Assembly: GCA_905250885.1 (NCBI GenBank)
Contig: CAJNOQ010000717.1
Coordinates: forward strand, 1 to 42,594
Direction: 5' to 3'
DNA from: Didymodactylos carnosus
Taxonomy: Eukaryota > Rotifera > Eurotatoria > Philodinida > Philodinidae
Length of the DNA stretch: 42,594 bases
The notes under the pieces were generated by a model that was not told the DNA's origin, searched no databases, and saw only the letters and a program-made list of their open reading frames with translations. The translations under genes and the position numbers were made by a program. Below, one piece after another: positions 12,220 through 22,868 of this stretch; positions within the stretch are counted from its first letter, which is position 1, and the number at the start of each line of letters is the position of its first letter.

Positions 12220-13813
12220 TAGAAGTTGGTCTAAAAATTGGTCTAAAAATCCTGGTTATGCCGCTGGATACATCATAACCTCATATTGATAAATCGAAGT
12301 TTGTCGATCGATTTTAGATCTCAATAATTGATCTTCGATATTGAAATTCTCATCTACCGTGTATCGCAGAAATGATATATTTCTGCTTTAACGTTGTAGC
12401 ATTATTCTAATTGTAGATAAAAAAATCGAGCAGATTCAAATGTTTATATTAGTCACGCACGCTTAATACAGCCAAAAAAATCCATATCAGTTCTATGTGA
12501 TGTAAGTCCAATGACAGCTGTCAAGTTCATGGTGAACGCCGTTATTATGTAAAAAGATTATTCAAACGCTGATCCTTCTTCAAAAAGACCTATTTAACAT
12601 CGAGTGCTAAAGAGTTCATACCACCTGATTCGGTAATAACAGAAAACACAAAAAAAGATATTCGACAGTTTGTTCATAAAATACAGTTACACAATAATGA
12701 GTTGGAAGTGTATGAAACAAAAAAAGTCTTGAATTAAATTTGGTGTTGTTGGTCGATATGAAAAGTATATTTTGTCCACTAATATTACTCCGATGCCACT
12801 CCGATGGCATGACGGCAAGAGTATCACCTAAGAATTTTTGGAAAGCACTAGACGAGTATCCTCTATGTTTAAAACAACGAATATTACGTTGAACAGTTCT
12901 ATCCAGTATTAGATTTTCTTGACAATTTTTAAACAAATTCAACGAAGAAAAAATGAAGTTCTCTACTTTTCTAGCTATTTTATTATATAAAACACTTTTG
13001 TTCTAAAAGTCTGAAGAGATTTTGAACGAAATATGCGGGTTTTTTTATACAGGTAAATAACCTAATATCGTTTGTTTAACAGTTTTTCAACAGTTTCTTC
13101 TTGCAGTATTCGTTGCAAACATTTTTTAAACACAACTTTTGCTAAACATTGTGACAAGATTCAAAATGATCGAAAACCTATGTTTTCAGTTGATTGCGAG
13201 TTTACCAAACATCAATAAGCCGTACTTCTTGTGTTCCCAAGAAAATGGATACCATAGAGAAACTATGAAAGACTTCTTGGGCTTCCGTAGTAGAAAAGAT
13301 CCATTGATTAGAATTTGCAAGTGTTGTGATTTTTTCGGATAGTAACCCACTCTTTCAAAGGGTGATATTTTGAACTCTTTCTTTTTTCATGTGTTTTACC
13401 GAACAATGAGAGCCGGACGGTCTGTTATATTTTTCTATTAATCGTTATTCGAGAAACGCACTATCTTCATTTTAATACGGACAGTAGGCAATGTGTGTAT
13501 CGTTTATGACAGTATTTTGTTTGCCTGCGTTCTGATTGCCACTATAACAACTAAATTTCATCGATAATTCCCCATTTTTCATGTAATACACTATTTCGAT
13601 TATCTTGTTTACCATCTCGTTAAATTAAGCAGACATTGACATGTTGTACAGTATTACGACATGCTGAACTTCCAATCTCTGCTCATTTTTGTCATCTTTG
13701 TTCTAGATATATACATTTTTGTATTTTAATCCCGATAAAACATCTTTTTTAAACACAACCAATTTGGTTTTTTTTATATGTTTATGTTTAACTATTATTT
13801 TTTTCTATGAAAT
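12220..13813. other. Intergenic stretch upstream of the PP5 gene
   Basis: AT-rich with no supported gene. At 12240-12268 a phrase resembling a worn DNA-transposon end (CCTGGTTATGCCGCTGGA) follows a short tandem repeat of GGTCTAAAAATT. Open frames at 12616-12942 and 13139-13342 have no recognisable homology and no splice context. The PP5 promoter and 5' untranslated region should lie just before 13814, but no specific promoter element is evident. Confidence 0.45.
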
Positions 13814-16236
13814 ATGACTAGTGAAGAAGTTGAACTTAGTAAAACACTTGAAAATAGTAGTTTACAAACAGCCAAACATGAACCATCACAAGCCAGAGAA
13901 GTAGCAGATGCATTGAAAGCACAAGCAAATGAAGCATTTAAGAATAAGTCTAATTTTCTCCAGAGTTAGAAATTTAATATTTTTAAATATTGTTTCTTTT
14001 TTTTAATTGGTGATTATGAAACAGCCACAGATCTTTATTCAAAGGCAATCGAGATTCATCCCGATGCTATTTTATATTCAAATCGTAGTTTCGCCTATTT
14101 GAAACGTGAATATTATGGTTACGCGTTGTCTGATGCCAAAAAAGCATTAGAATATGATCCAAAATATATTAAAGTAAAGTTCTAATTAAATTTTTGTTAA
14201 AATTTTCTATCCTATTTCACATCCATATTAGGCTTATTATCGTCGTGCTTCAGCTCAAATGGCATTGGGAAAATATACCAGTGCATTAAACGATTACGAA
14301 TATGTATGTAATATAACGTTTATTTTATCCTTTTTTATATTTGGTTTTGTTCTATATAGGTGAAAAAAGTGTGTCCAAATGATAAAGATGCGGCTATAAA
14401 ATATGAAGAATGTAAGAAAATTGTTACTCGTATTCGATTTGAAAAAGCAATATCCGTTGAAGAAACAAATAAATCAGTGGCCAATCAAGTTGATATTAGT
14501 AGTATCACAATTGAAAAAGATTACGATGGACCGCAGTTAGATGCAAATGGTCGGGTTACAAAAGAATTTATGATGACATTGTTATCTTATTTTGAAAATC
14601 AAAAAAAACTCCATAAACGATTTGCCTATCAAGTAGGACATTTTTTTGTTAAAATACGCTTAACTAAATATGTTTTCACTTTTCGTTCAGATTCTTTTAC
14701 AAATATTAACATTGTTTAAAACATTACCATCATTAATTGAAATTAATGTTCCGCCTAAAAAGAAATTTACAATATGTGGTGATGTTCATGGTGAGAAGAA
14801 TGTATAACTTATATATATAGTCATGTAATGTTCCTCTTTTTCTTCTTTAGGACAATTTTATGACTTACTCAATATATTCAAACTTAATGGACCACCAAGT
14901 GATGATAATCCTTATGTATCCTTTATTTTAAATTTTATACCGTATAAATTAGTTATAAAACAAAAGTCTTTTTTCTTAACAGAATATTTTTTTCATAGTT
15001 ATTCAATGGTGATTTTGTTGATCGGTAATAGTCAGAGTCTATTTATAATATTTTGATTTTTTATCTTTCTTTCTTGTTCTTCTAGAGGATCATTTTCCGT
15101 CGAATGTATATTTTCATTATTTGGATTTAAACTTTTATATCCTGATCATTTCTTTCTTGCAAGAGGTATCGGTTCTAAATACTTGTTTGTTTAGATTAGC
15201 TAGCTGCGGATAATTGAATAATAGCTTACTTTACTTAATTAAACTTAATTTTACTTTTTTTCTAGGTAATCACGAATCGCTAACAATGAATCAAATGTAA
15301 GTAAAACTCATTCTGCTTCTTTAACTTGTTAATTATCTACATTTTTTTTTATATTGCAGGTATGGTTTTGAAGGTGAAGTAAAAGCAAAGTATCCTTTAT
15401 AAAAATCCGTGTATTTTATACAAAATATATATTTCTAATTCTTCTTAACATTACTATATGTATTCTGCCCAAATGTTTCAGTTATTTACTGAAGTATTCA
15501 ATTATCTTCCATTATGCCATTGTATAAACAATAAAGTATTGGTATGTATAGTAATGCTTTAAAATAAAAATAAACATCTATTTCAAATTTTCATTAGGTT
15601 ATGCACGGCGGATTATTTAGTAAAGATGATGTTACATTAAAAGATATCAAAGCAATTGATCGGGTACGACAACCACCGGACGAAGGTAAAAATGAATTAA
15701 TATAAGAGTCTCAAATTACTGATTTTCTCTCGTTTTTTAGGTCTAATGTCCGAATTACTTTGGTCAGATCCGCAGCCACAGAATGGACGATCCGAGAGTA
15801 AACGCGGAGTCGGTAAGTGTTATTATTATTTGTGGTTAATATGAATTGTTTATAACTTCATTTTTCTTTCAACAAATAAAGGTTTGCAATTTGGACCTGA
15901 TGTAACAGAAAAATTTCTCAAAGTAAATAATTTAGAATATGTTGTTCGAAGTCATGAAGTGAAACAAGAGGGCTATGAACTGGCCCATAATAATAAATGT
16001 ATTACAGTATTCAGTGCTCCAAATTATTGTGACACCATGGGCAACAAAGGTATGAAAGAATATTTGTGAAAATCTTACAAAGAAATGCTTAATTGATTTT
16101 TTTATTTATAGGAGCGTATATTACGATCTTTGGCGATAATATTACTCCTCAATTTACTAGTTATACAGCTGTCGATCATCCAAAAGTTCGTCCAATGGCA
16201 TTTGCTAATAATTTGTCAATGTTTGGTCTTATGTAA
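13814..16236 (+). CDS. PPP5C: Serine/threonine-protein phosphatase 5 (TPR + PPP catalytic domain), 15 exons
   Basis: Exons: 13814-13947, 14011-14173, 14232-14303, 14360-14632, 14691-14790, 14851-14915, 14999-15024, 15086-15165, 15266-15296, 15360-15389, 15460-15541, 15598-15685, 15741-15812, 15882-16049, 16112-16236. They total 1509 nt, 502 aa; human PP5 has 499. An upstream ATG at 13807 stops after four codons. Residues ~30-150 form the TPR domain, which in the family binds Hsp90 C-termini and represses the phosphatase. The catalytic core has GDVHG (D245, H247), GDFVDRG (D274, R278), GNHES (N306, H307), HGG (H355), R403 and SHEV (H430), so all two-metal active-site residues are present. The known role is dephosphorylation of kinases and steroid-receptor complexes. 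The frame is intact, but intron 1 ends in GG, and introns 6 and 10 have U12-type donors, intron 10 ending in AT. AATAAA at 16712-16717 could be the polyadenylation signal; earlier ATTAAA copies also exist. Confidence 0.95.
13948..14010 (+). other. PP5 intron 1, apparent GT-GG termini
   Basis: The family alignment requires ...ANEAFKN followed by DYETA. The only join that keeps frame, starts with GT and restores this is intron 13948-14010, which begins GTCTAATT and ends TTTTTTTTAATTGG. A polypyrimidine run precedes the end, so it looks like an ordinary acceptor in which the A of AG became G. The AG sites inside (CCAG, TTAG) would add residues or leave the intron far too short. Confidence 0.6.
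14916..14998 (+). other. PP5 intron 6, U12-type
   Basis: The donor reads GTATCCTTTA, matching the minor-spliceosome consensus RTATCCTT exactly. TTTTCTTAACAG near 14980 matches the U12 branch-site consensus TTCCTTAAC with one difference. The acceptor is CATAG at 14998, about 19 nt after the branch adenosine, slightly longer than usual. The downstream exon is only 26 nt but encodes the invariant GDFVD. Confidence 0.75.
15390..15459 (+). other. PP5 intron 10, U12-type with GT-AT termini
   Basis: The donor GTATCCTTTA is identical to that of intron 6. The branch-site match CTTCTTAACATTAC lies near 15441-15454. The frame and the conserved protein (EVKAK then YSAQMF) force the exon to resume at 15460, directly after CTATAT, so the intron ends in AT and not AG or AC. 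The branch-to-acceptor distance of about 11 nt is typical for U12 introns. Confidence 0.75.
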
Positions 16237-17530
16237 CATTTTTTTTTGTATTGAATTAGCTAATTTTCTTTTTGGTTTTTTTCTGTTTTTTTTTCTTGCA
16301 CTGAATGAACACAAATGAAAGGAGAATTAAAGTGTAACCCGGTGAACTGACAAACAAAAAGACGATACAATGAACGCCAGAATTCTTCATGCATTTTTCA
16401 ATTGCAGGTTTTTCTCTACTCTCAAACAGACACTATAAATGAACATTAAATAAGCCATAGAGTTTCTACTTTTTCATTCCTATTTGTACGTGTGTGTGTG
16501 TGTGGATGTTTCTCATTTTATTGTCTGTGATTCTTCTTTGTTTGTTTTGACCTGTATACGAGCATAAATGTCTATGCATTTATTTGATATGAGCATGCTT
16601 GACTTCTGTTTCTTTTTTTCTCACTTCGCAAATCGGATTCAGGTTTTTTTATATAAAAATTATCAATTGCTGATTGTTATGGTTCTTGTTTTATAAATTG
16701 AATCTCTTTAAAATAAAACATTACGCTGGCATTAAGTTTGACACGATTTTGCGATTATGTCCAGTATGTTGGTATAGTTCCTTTTATGAGCTATGAGTAA
16801 AACAATGAAACAACACATTCGAACTAGAGTATTGCTTTACGCAATCGATACGGAAAACATACGGACTTCTCATAAGCAGAGAGATTTCACCTGTGCCGAT
16901 AACATCCTTCAAGCTTATTTTTCTCTATTGCTCCAATGACAGCGATCCTTCTTCAAAACACACATGAGATGTGTTTTTTTGGCACTGCAAAAAGGAAGAT
17001 CAAAGACTCTGTTAAACTTCAACAAATACACGCAAAATATTTGAATAATCAAATTTTAAATCCACATCATTTTCTCTCTCACTGTAGTCAGTTCCTTGTG
17101 TTTCAGTGATGAAAAATATATTCTATTTTAATTCATTTAGTTCATTTTTATGTTTATCAGACGATTTCAAAGCAATTTTGACAAGTTGCATCATCGTCAT
17201 TTTTGTGCACAGTAAAGAAAACATGCTTTTGAAGAGTGCAAAAGGAATCTCTAGATTCCGATTTGTTATTATCACTAGTGCTCAAAGATTTCGATACACG
17301 TTTTTACGATCGTTCCTAGCTCCATTCATATAGATATAGAATCGAGGAGTCTCTAAACTAGCTCCACAGCGTGACTGAGTGATTTACGAATAGTTTAGTT
17401 CAAGGATTGAAATTTCCCGTAATTAAAAATACAAAAAAATAACTATTTTTAAAAAGTTAAGGACTTAGTTCCGGTATATTTAGTTCCTTATGTCAATTAA
17501 TTAATTAAGGAAAAGAAAATATACAACCTG
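16237..17530. other. PP5 3' region and intergenic sequence
   Basis: It contains the PP5 3' untranslated region, with AATAAA at 16712 and a short GT run near 16490-16503. No further gene is supported; open frames at 16130 and 17106 lack recognisable content, the first being an out-of-frame reading of the last PP5 exon. An AATTAATTAATTAAGG tract lies at 17495-17510, just outside the MULE. Confidence 0.5.
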
Positions 17531-18989
17531 GTTTTCTATTTCTTTATTCTTACAATTAAGGTGCGTTATGTAAATGTAACTAAACAATGGATTTAATGTA
17601 TCACAAGATAGGTATATAAATCGATGGATAATCTATATTTAGAAATGTATGAAAAAATCTTGTCATGTTAACTTAACAATAAATCCAGATATTGCATCCT
17701 GATAGAATGCATTACAAACGTTTAATCAAAACTTACATAAATTAAAAAGTCGAAATGAAATAAAATGTATTTTTTGTTCGCAATACTTTTGCCATAATTT
17801 CTGAATAGAATTTTCAGCTATTTTTTGACTATCATGTCGTTTTGGCTATGGTGCATCCATCTCGATCAATATTAAATGTGCACTAAACTAATTTGTGTAC
17901 AATGAATATTTGAATGAGTTGCTGTACTACGTTTTTCCTATTTTAAATGTTGATTCTCCACATGATTGGTGCCACTTGAAATTTCATGAAATGATTATAT
18001 ATTGCTGGTGGAGAAGTGCTCAATGCTTTATATTGAAAACATTGCAAAAACAATGTTAGTTGTACATAATTTGGTCTTTTTTGTATCAAATAATTAAAAG
18101 CACCATGTTGCATGTCAGAAAGTGGTAATAAAGCGACGCTAGCAAATGACTTGAACAGTACACGTAGTTGGTCGTCATCTTTATAAGTTGATTCTACGGC
18201 TAAAAAATGAACCATTTTGTTAGAATTCTTGTATCTGCAAAAAAGCACGGCCATACGTATCTAAAGTCTGAAATAAACTTTCTCCAAAATAGAATATAGA
18301 ATACTTGAGTTCAACATATAGAAAATGCTTGTGAGATACATTGGTAATAGACAATTCCCAATGCTTGTGTCATGACATATCCGTATTGATAAATTCATAT
18401 GTCTTCATATTCTTGAGAAGTGGTAGTCGTATTTTCCGTCGTTCTTTTTGAAGATTATTTTTCATTGGTGCAATAGTTGGTAACTGAATTAGAAGATCTT
18501 GGCTCAGGATTGCATTTCGAAGACTGATATATCTTTGATTGATGATAGGACCAATTGATAATGGTGATTCAATCGCTTTACGTTTTAAATTTTGACGTAT
18601 ATTCAACACTTCGTTATCCGCTTGGCGTATAGTCATGATCAACACGTACTTTCTTTTTCATTGTACCATCTGAATTGATTGTACAGATTAATTTATTATT
18701 AAGCCAACACAACAAGATTTCTTGACACATTCCTGATATTTTGGATCATCAGTATTTGTACAATGACAACAATAACGAAAATCTCGTGACATTAATGGGT
18801 TTTACCATGAGTTGATTGTACAAATTGTATTTTCGATATGATTATCCTTTTAAAATTGAACCTAATAATATGATAAGGCTGTAGATTATCCATCGATTTA
18901 TATCCCTATTTTCTGTTACATTAAAGCCATTGTCTAGTAACATTTACATTACGCTCTTTAATTGGATGAATAAAGAAATAGAAAATCTG
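17531..18989 (-). mobile_element. Degenerate Mutator-like (MULE) element with ~105 bp terminal inverted repeats
   Basis: The left end (17531-17635) and right end (18882-18989) are inverted copies at roughly 85% identity. Shared blocks are TTTTCTATTTCTTTATTC, TATGTAAATG or TAATGTAAATG, ACAATGG.TTTAATGTA and TATAAATCGATGGATAATCT. Between them lies a broken transposase on the minus strand. Long TIRs and the transposase remnants fit the MULE superfamily. I did not find a clear 9 bp target duplication, so the exact outermost bases are uncertain. Confidence 0.75.
17944..18790 (-). pseudogene. MULE transposase remnant, several frameshifts and stops
   Basis: Read from 18790 leftwards, fragments in changing frames follow the order of a FLYWCH/MULE transposase. 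First comes a Cys-rich segment (YCCHCTNTDDPKYQEC), then INSDGTMKKKVRVDHDYTP, resembling the end of a FLYWCH-like zinc motif. Next is the basic helical stretch ADNEVLNIRQNLKRKAIES with about 90 open residues (18370-18645). A 103-residue open part (17943-18254) follows, with an NHF...TNHVENQH-like ending that resembles the MULE C-terminal pattern of TNNHVEGWH. At least three frameshifts separate the pieces, and much of the DDE catalytic core is missing or unrecognisable. It cannot encode an active enzyme. Confidence 0.65.
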
Positions 18990-20273
18990 TAGAGATCGTG
19001 AGATCGTCCGTTTTTGTTCCAGTTTTCACTTCATGTGATAGAGAAAACTCTTATCTACAACTTCCTTATTGGATTTGATATAAAATCGGCCTCTATCAAC
19101 GGATACCATTCATACTCTATATAATTTACACATACTGACCACAACTATTCTAAAGCTGCGATCGTATTCATCTCAAATTTTATGATTTTTATTAAGAAAA
19201 ACACTGCTACTTACAGTTTCTAATTAATTAATTAGCAATAAGTTCGAAGGACACGCAATTGATACAATTGACAGAACTTGACGTTCTTAGAAGATGCACT
19301 GATTCTAAATTAGTTTGTCTCCACTTCAAGCAAGATTAGTTCAACTCATTGGCGGCCATTTTAGCTGTACTGATCAGAATTCTCCTAATAAAGAGCGTGG
19401 TTACCTCAAATGGGGTAATTACACTCAATCGAAAGATACTCGCAGAAAATTAATTAAGGCTCGTCAACACTAGCGAGTTCCTAAAATTTTTTACACAATT
19501 TGACAGAAAACAGTCATATCTATCTATCTGTGAAACACTGCTTTCGCCCGTTTAAATTGAGTGGACTATATCGGAATGATACGACGTTTTTAGAACCTAA
19601 TCATAATTATCCCACCCCACTCAAATTGCTCTATAGAATTAAATTTGTCATTTTTGAATTCGAGAGCTTTTTTCATCCATACAGACAGACATATCATTCT
19701 GATGAATATTCTCAACTTGGAAGACGACCAGAAAGTTAATATTGATTTGATTATGTAGAATAAACTGCCGTATCTATCTATCATTTCATTATTTTGGCAG
19801 ATATGAAATGCTAGTGTTTCATAAATGAAATGACCGACGTGTATAAAAAGAATGGAAACAAATATCTCGACGTCATTGCCTTGCGTTTTTCGACTCATAA
19901 AAGCATAAATGTATATACGAGAACTGTAAACAAAGAAAACTGGTAGAAATGTTTCTCAGTCAGACCGGCAAAGGTTATGCATCCATAGAGGTTGTTCATT
20001 CGTAGAACTGGATTCAATCAACCTCTGTCGATAATATCCAACGGTGTTATATCAGCCTTGTAATCAGCAAATCTACTCTTTCCTAACAATAGTTTCACAA
20101 ATCAGTCAATGTAACATTTTCCGACACACACTTTTAGTCGCACACAGATCTACATACACAGTTTTAAAGCAATCTAATTTTCAATTTAAAATGTAGAGAA
20201 ATGAATAATAATTTAATGAATTAAATAATTATCACTGTATAAAGAAAAATATAATTTGACAAAAAAGTTTATT
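18990..20273. other. Intergenic stretch between the MULE and the small membrane-protein gene
   Basis: AT-rich. Overlapping open frames on both strands at 19500-19739 and 19590-19898 have no recognisable domain and no splice context. No inverted-repeat element was found. The far right end is the probable 3' region of the minus-strand gene at 20274-20750, with AATAAA (minus strand) directly next to its stop codon at 20273-20268. Confidence 0.45.
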
Positions 20274-20750
20274 TTACATTGGTAAATCGATGACATGATA
20301 ATATGGTGTTCTTCTGAGATCATTACAATAACAATCGGATGAACATGTCGATGGTATAGTCGACGATGTTGACGTGTTAGTTGCCATTAAATATGTGCTG
20401 TTTGTTGCCGCTTGATCGGATATTGTCGCACATGAACCACTAATTGAGGATGGTGGATTGTTATTTGAGACTTTTTGTTCACAACGCCTTCGACGATAAT
20501 TTATACGTTGTAGAAATATGAATAAAATCGATATTAGTATGAGGATAACAACGCCAGTGATGATGATAATGATAAAATAATTGTTTGATCTATTTAAAAT
20601 AACTTTTGGTTCAATGGATGATATTTTCTTCATAGATGAACATGTTAAATCAGCAAGATTAAAATCAAATTGAAGAAGAAGAGGTGGAGGTGGAATGTTA
20701 AAACGAGGTGGAGGTGGCAAGGTAGCTCTTGTCGTTATTATCGACGACAT
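20274..20750 (-). CDS. Small proline-rich single-pass membrane protein, family unknown
   Basis: Single uninterrupted reading frame of 158 residues starting at MSSIITTRATLPPPP. A longer in-frame extension to 20837 begins in a low-complexity ATATATA tract and is unlikely to be translated. Residues 12-24 carry two PPPP runs. Residues 59-80 are a strong hydrophobic helix (IIIIITGVVILILISILFIF) followed at once by RINYRRRR, a basic stop-transfer that predicts a cytosolic C-terminus. There is no cleavable N-terminal signal peptide, so a type III topology is likely. The cytosolic tail is Ser/Thr/Asn-rich and ends RRTPYYHVIDLPM. I do not recognise the family. Evidence that it is real is the open length in AT-rich DNA and the protein-like order of elements; unseen upstream exons are possible. 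Confidence 0.6.
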   Translation of the reverse strand: MSSIITTRATLPPPPRFNIPPPPLLLQFDFNLADLTCSSMKKISSIEPKVILNRSNNYFIIIIITGVVILILISILFIFLQRINYRRRRCEQKVSNNNPPSSISGSCATISDQAATNSTYLMATNTSTSSTIPSTCSSDCYCNDLRRTPYYHVIDLPM

Positions 20751-20837
20751 ATTTCGCTGATAAATGATTGATATCTCTCGAATTTGTATGTATATGTATA
20801 TATATGCATACATACTCGAGATATATATATATATCAT

Positions 20838-22868
20838 TCATCAACAACCTGTTAGCATATTCATTTAAACAACTAATTAATGAACTGATTTTTTTCTCGC
20901 ACAGCTGTACTCCGTATATAAAGTGTCTAAATGATTAGATTCGACTATACTGTTTCTCAGTTAGCGTGTCAACAACAACAGATAATATAGATATTTCGTG
21001 TATGGCACGCTTCTTATTAGTAGTAATAACTTCGATAAAACAACAGCTTAAATGAATTAGAAGTCAACTTAAATGAAAAAAGTATTTATTTCAAGTTAAA
21101 AAATAATTTTATATATAGCTACCATTATAGTTGGAGTTTAAAGATTTATTTCACATCTAGTTACATTGTGAGCTCCATACGTTGCTAAAAACGGTTTATT
21201 GAATATGTTAATAAACTGCTGAAAATCTTTCTATTAGTGACACTAGTATTTCTTAAAGTGATCATTCAATAGACCGTGAGGGTATACTTAATCGTGTAGA
21301 TTCAGTTCAGAATATCATTAAGACTTTTATTATTAGGAGTAAAAACTGTACTTTTTTTACTTCTAAGTAAAAAAAAACGCATCCAGAAAGTTATAGAAAC
21401 AGCATCAACTGAAAAAATGCAAAATAAATTTTTCGTTTTGTTAGTCTATAATGTTTTGACATCAAATACTAATTTCATGTTTTTTACTAAAAGATACGAA
21501 AAGAATCTTTCAGTATACATGCATTGATGTAAGTGTAATCAATTACCACGATTTATGTCGTTGACTGAGGGACAAAAAAATCATTGAACATAAGTTTTCA
21601 TTCATAACAACACTTTGAAAACAAAACAAAACTCTTATAATCATCTTGCTAGAAAGACAAATTTCGGACAATGTACACACAGTAAATGAAAAAAAAAAAA
21701 ATACACAGGCTATAGTTAAGTTAGTTTAGTTAATAATTTTATTTAATAAAAAAACAAAATTTTTTAATCTTTGAAAAAATATTAAAACACTCATCATTTA
21801 ATTGATTTTTATTAAAATACTCAACTCTCTCTAAAGAAAAAATAATTTTTTCATTTTTTCAGCGGGTGACAAAAAAAAAAAATTCCACTTAAAAATCGAA
21901 ATAGATATATATACATAATTTATACTATTAGAACAGTTAGATTGAATCAAAACAGAGAATTTCTACTCGAAACAATTTATCCGTTTTGTAACACTGTATA
22001 GGTTAATTAAAAAATTGAAAAAAAAAACAAATCATAATGTTAGAAATCGATGATGTTCCTAGCCCAAAAAAACTCTATAATAAGATATTTACGAAATATG
22101 CAATAATGTTGAATAAATACATATATCCACTATGGTTATCTAATACGTTTTTCTTTTCACGTAACTTTAAAAAGTACCTTAGCATTAAAGTGTTAAACAA
22201 ATTTTTATTTTCTTTTTCTATTTAAACAATTTTTTTTTTTTTTTAAGAAGAAAGCAAAAGAATCCGAGAGAACAAACGTCATGTTTGATTTAATAAGATG
22301 AAAAAATAAAGAAGAAAATCTTTTCTATTTTGTCGTAGTAAAATACATAAAATCGTAAACAGAAAGAAAGAATAGCAGTATAAAAAAGAATCAATTCAAG
22401 TACTTCATACATCTTCGATGATGTATGCCGAAACTTAAAGATTTTTTTTTTTTCTTTCTCTTCTTTGATTTTTTTTCACTAATCACAACGATATAAGTGA
22501 GAGAGAGAATAAATTAAAACAATAACAAAAAGTAACATAAGCATTAGTTAATGAAAATTAGTTTGAAAGGATAGACGAAAAACACATATGTTGTTGTTTT
22601 TTTCCATACATAACGAAGAGTTTTTATTTTTTTTCTCCCAAAAAAATAACACTTGAATATGAAAGTAAAAACGAACGATATCAAAATGAATTTTAAAATG
22701 AATTTATTATTGTCGATTATAATATTAATCGAATCAATTGTGTGACGATTTATTTGTATTAATAGAGAAAAGAAAAAAAAAATGAAGATAGAAATTCTGG
22801 CATCATAACAATTCTTTCATATTAATCTAATGTTAACATGAATTATCATATATAGATCGCTTGTGGAT
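20838..22868. other. Intergenic AT-rich stretch
   Basis: Very AT-rich with many A and T homopolymers. The 62-codon open frame at 22037-22225 lacks splice donors and recognisable content. Promoters of the flanking genes, divergently arranged (left gene minus, right gene plus), should lie here, but I cannot point to specific elements. Confidence 0.5.

Noticed and set aside
12616..12942. 108-codon minus-strand frame as a gene
   Set aside because: No recognisable domain, no splice sites linking it to other exons, and composition typical of chance frames here.
13814..16236. PP5 as a pseudogene because of odd splice sites
   Set aside because: All catalytic residues, full length and reading frame are preserved over 15 exons; rare U12 splicing, a variant acceptor or a base error explains the anomalies better.
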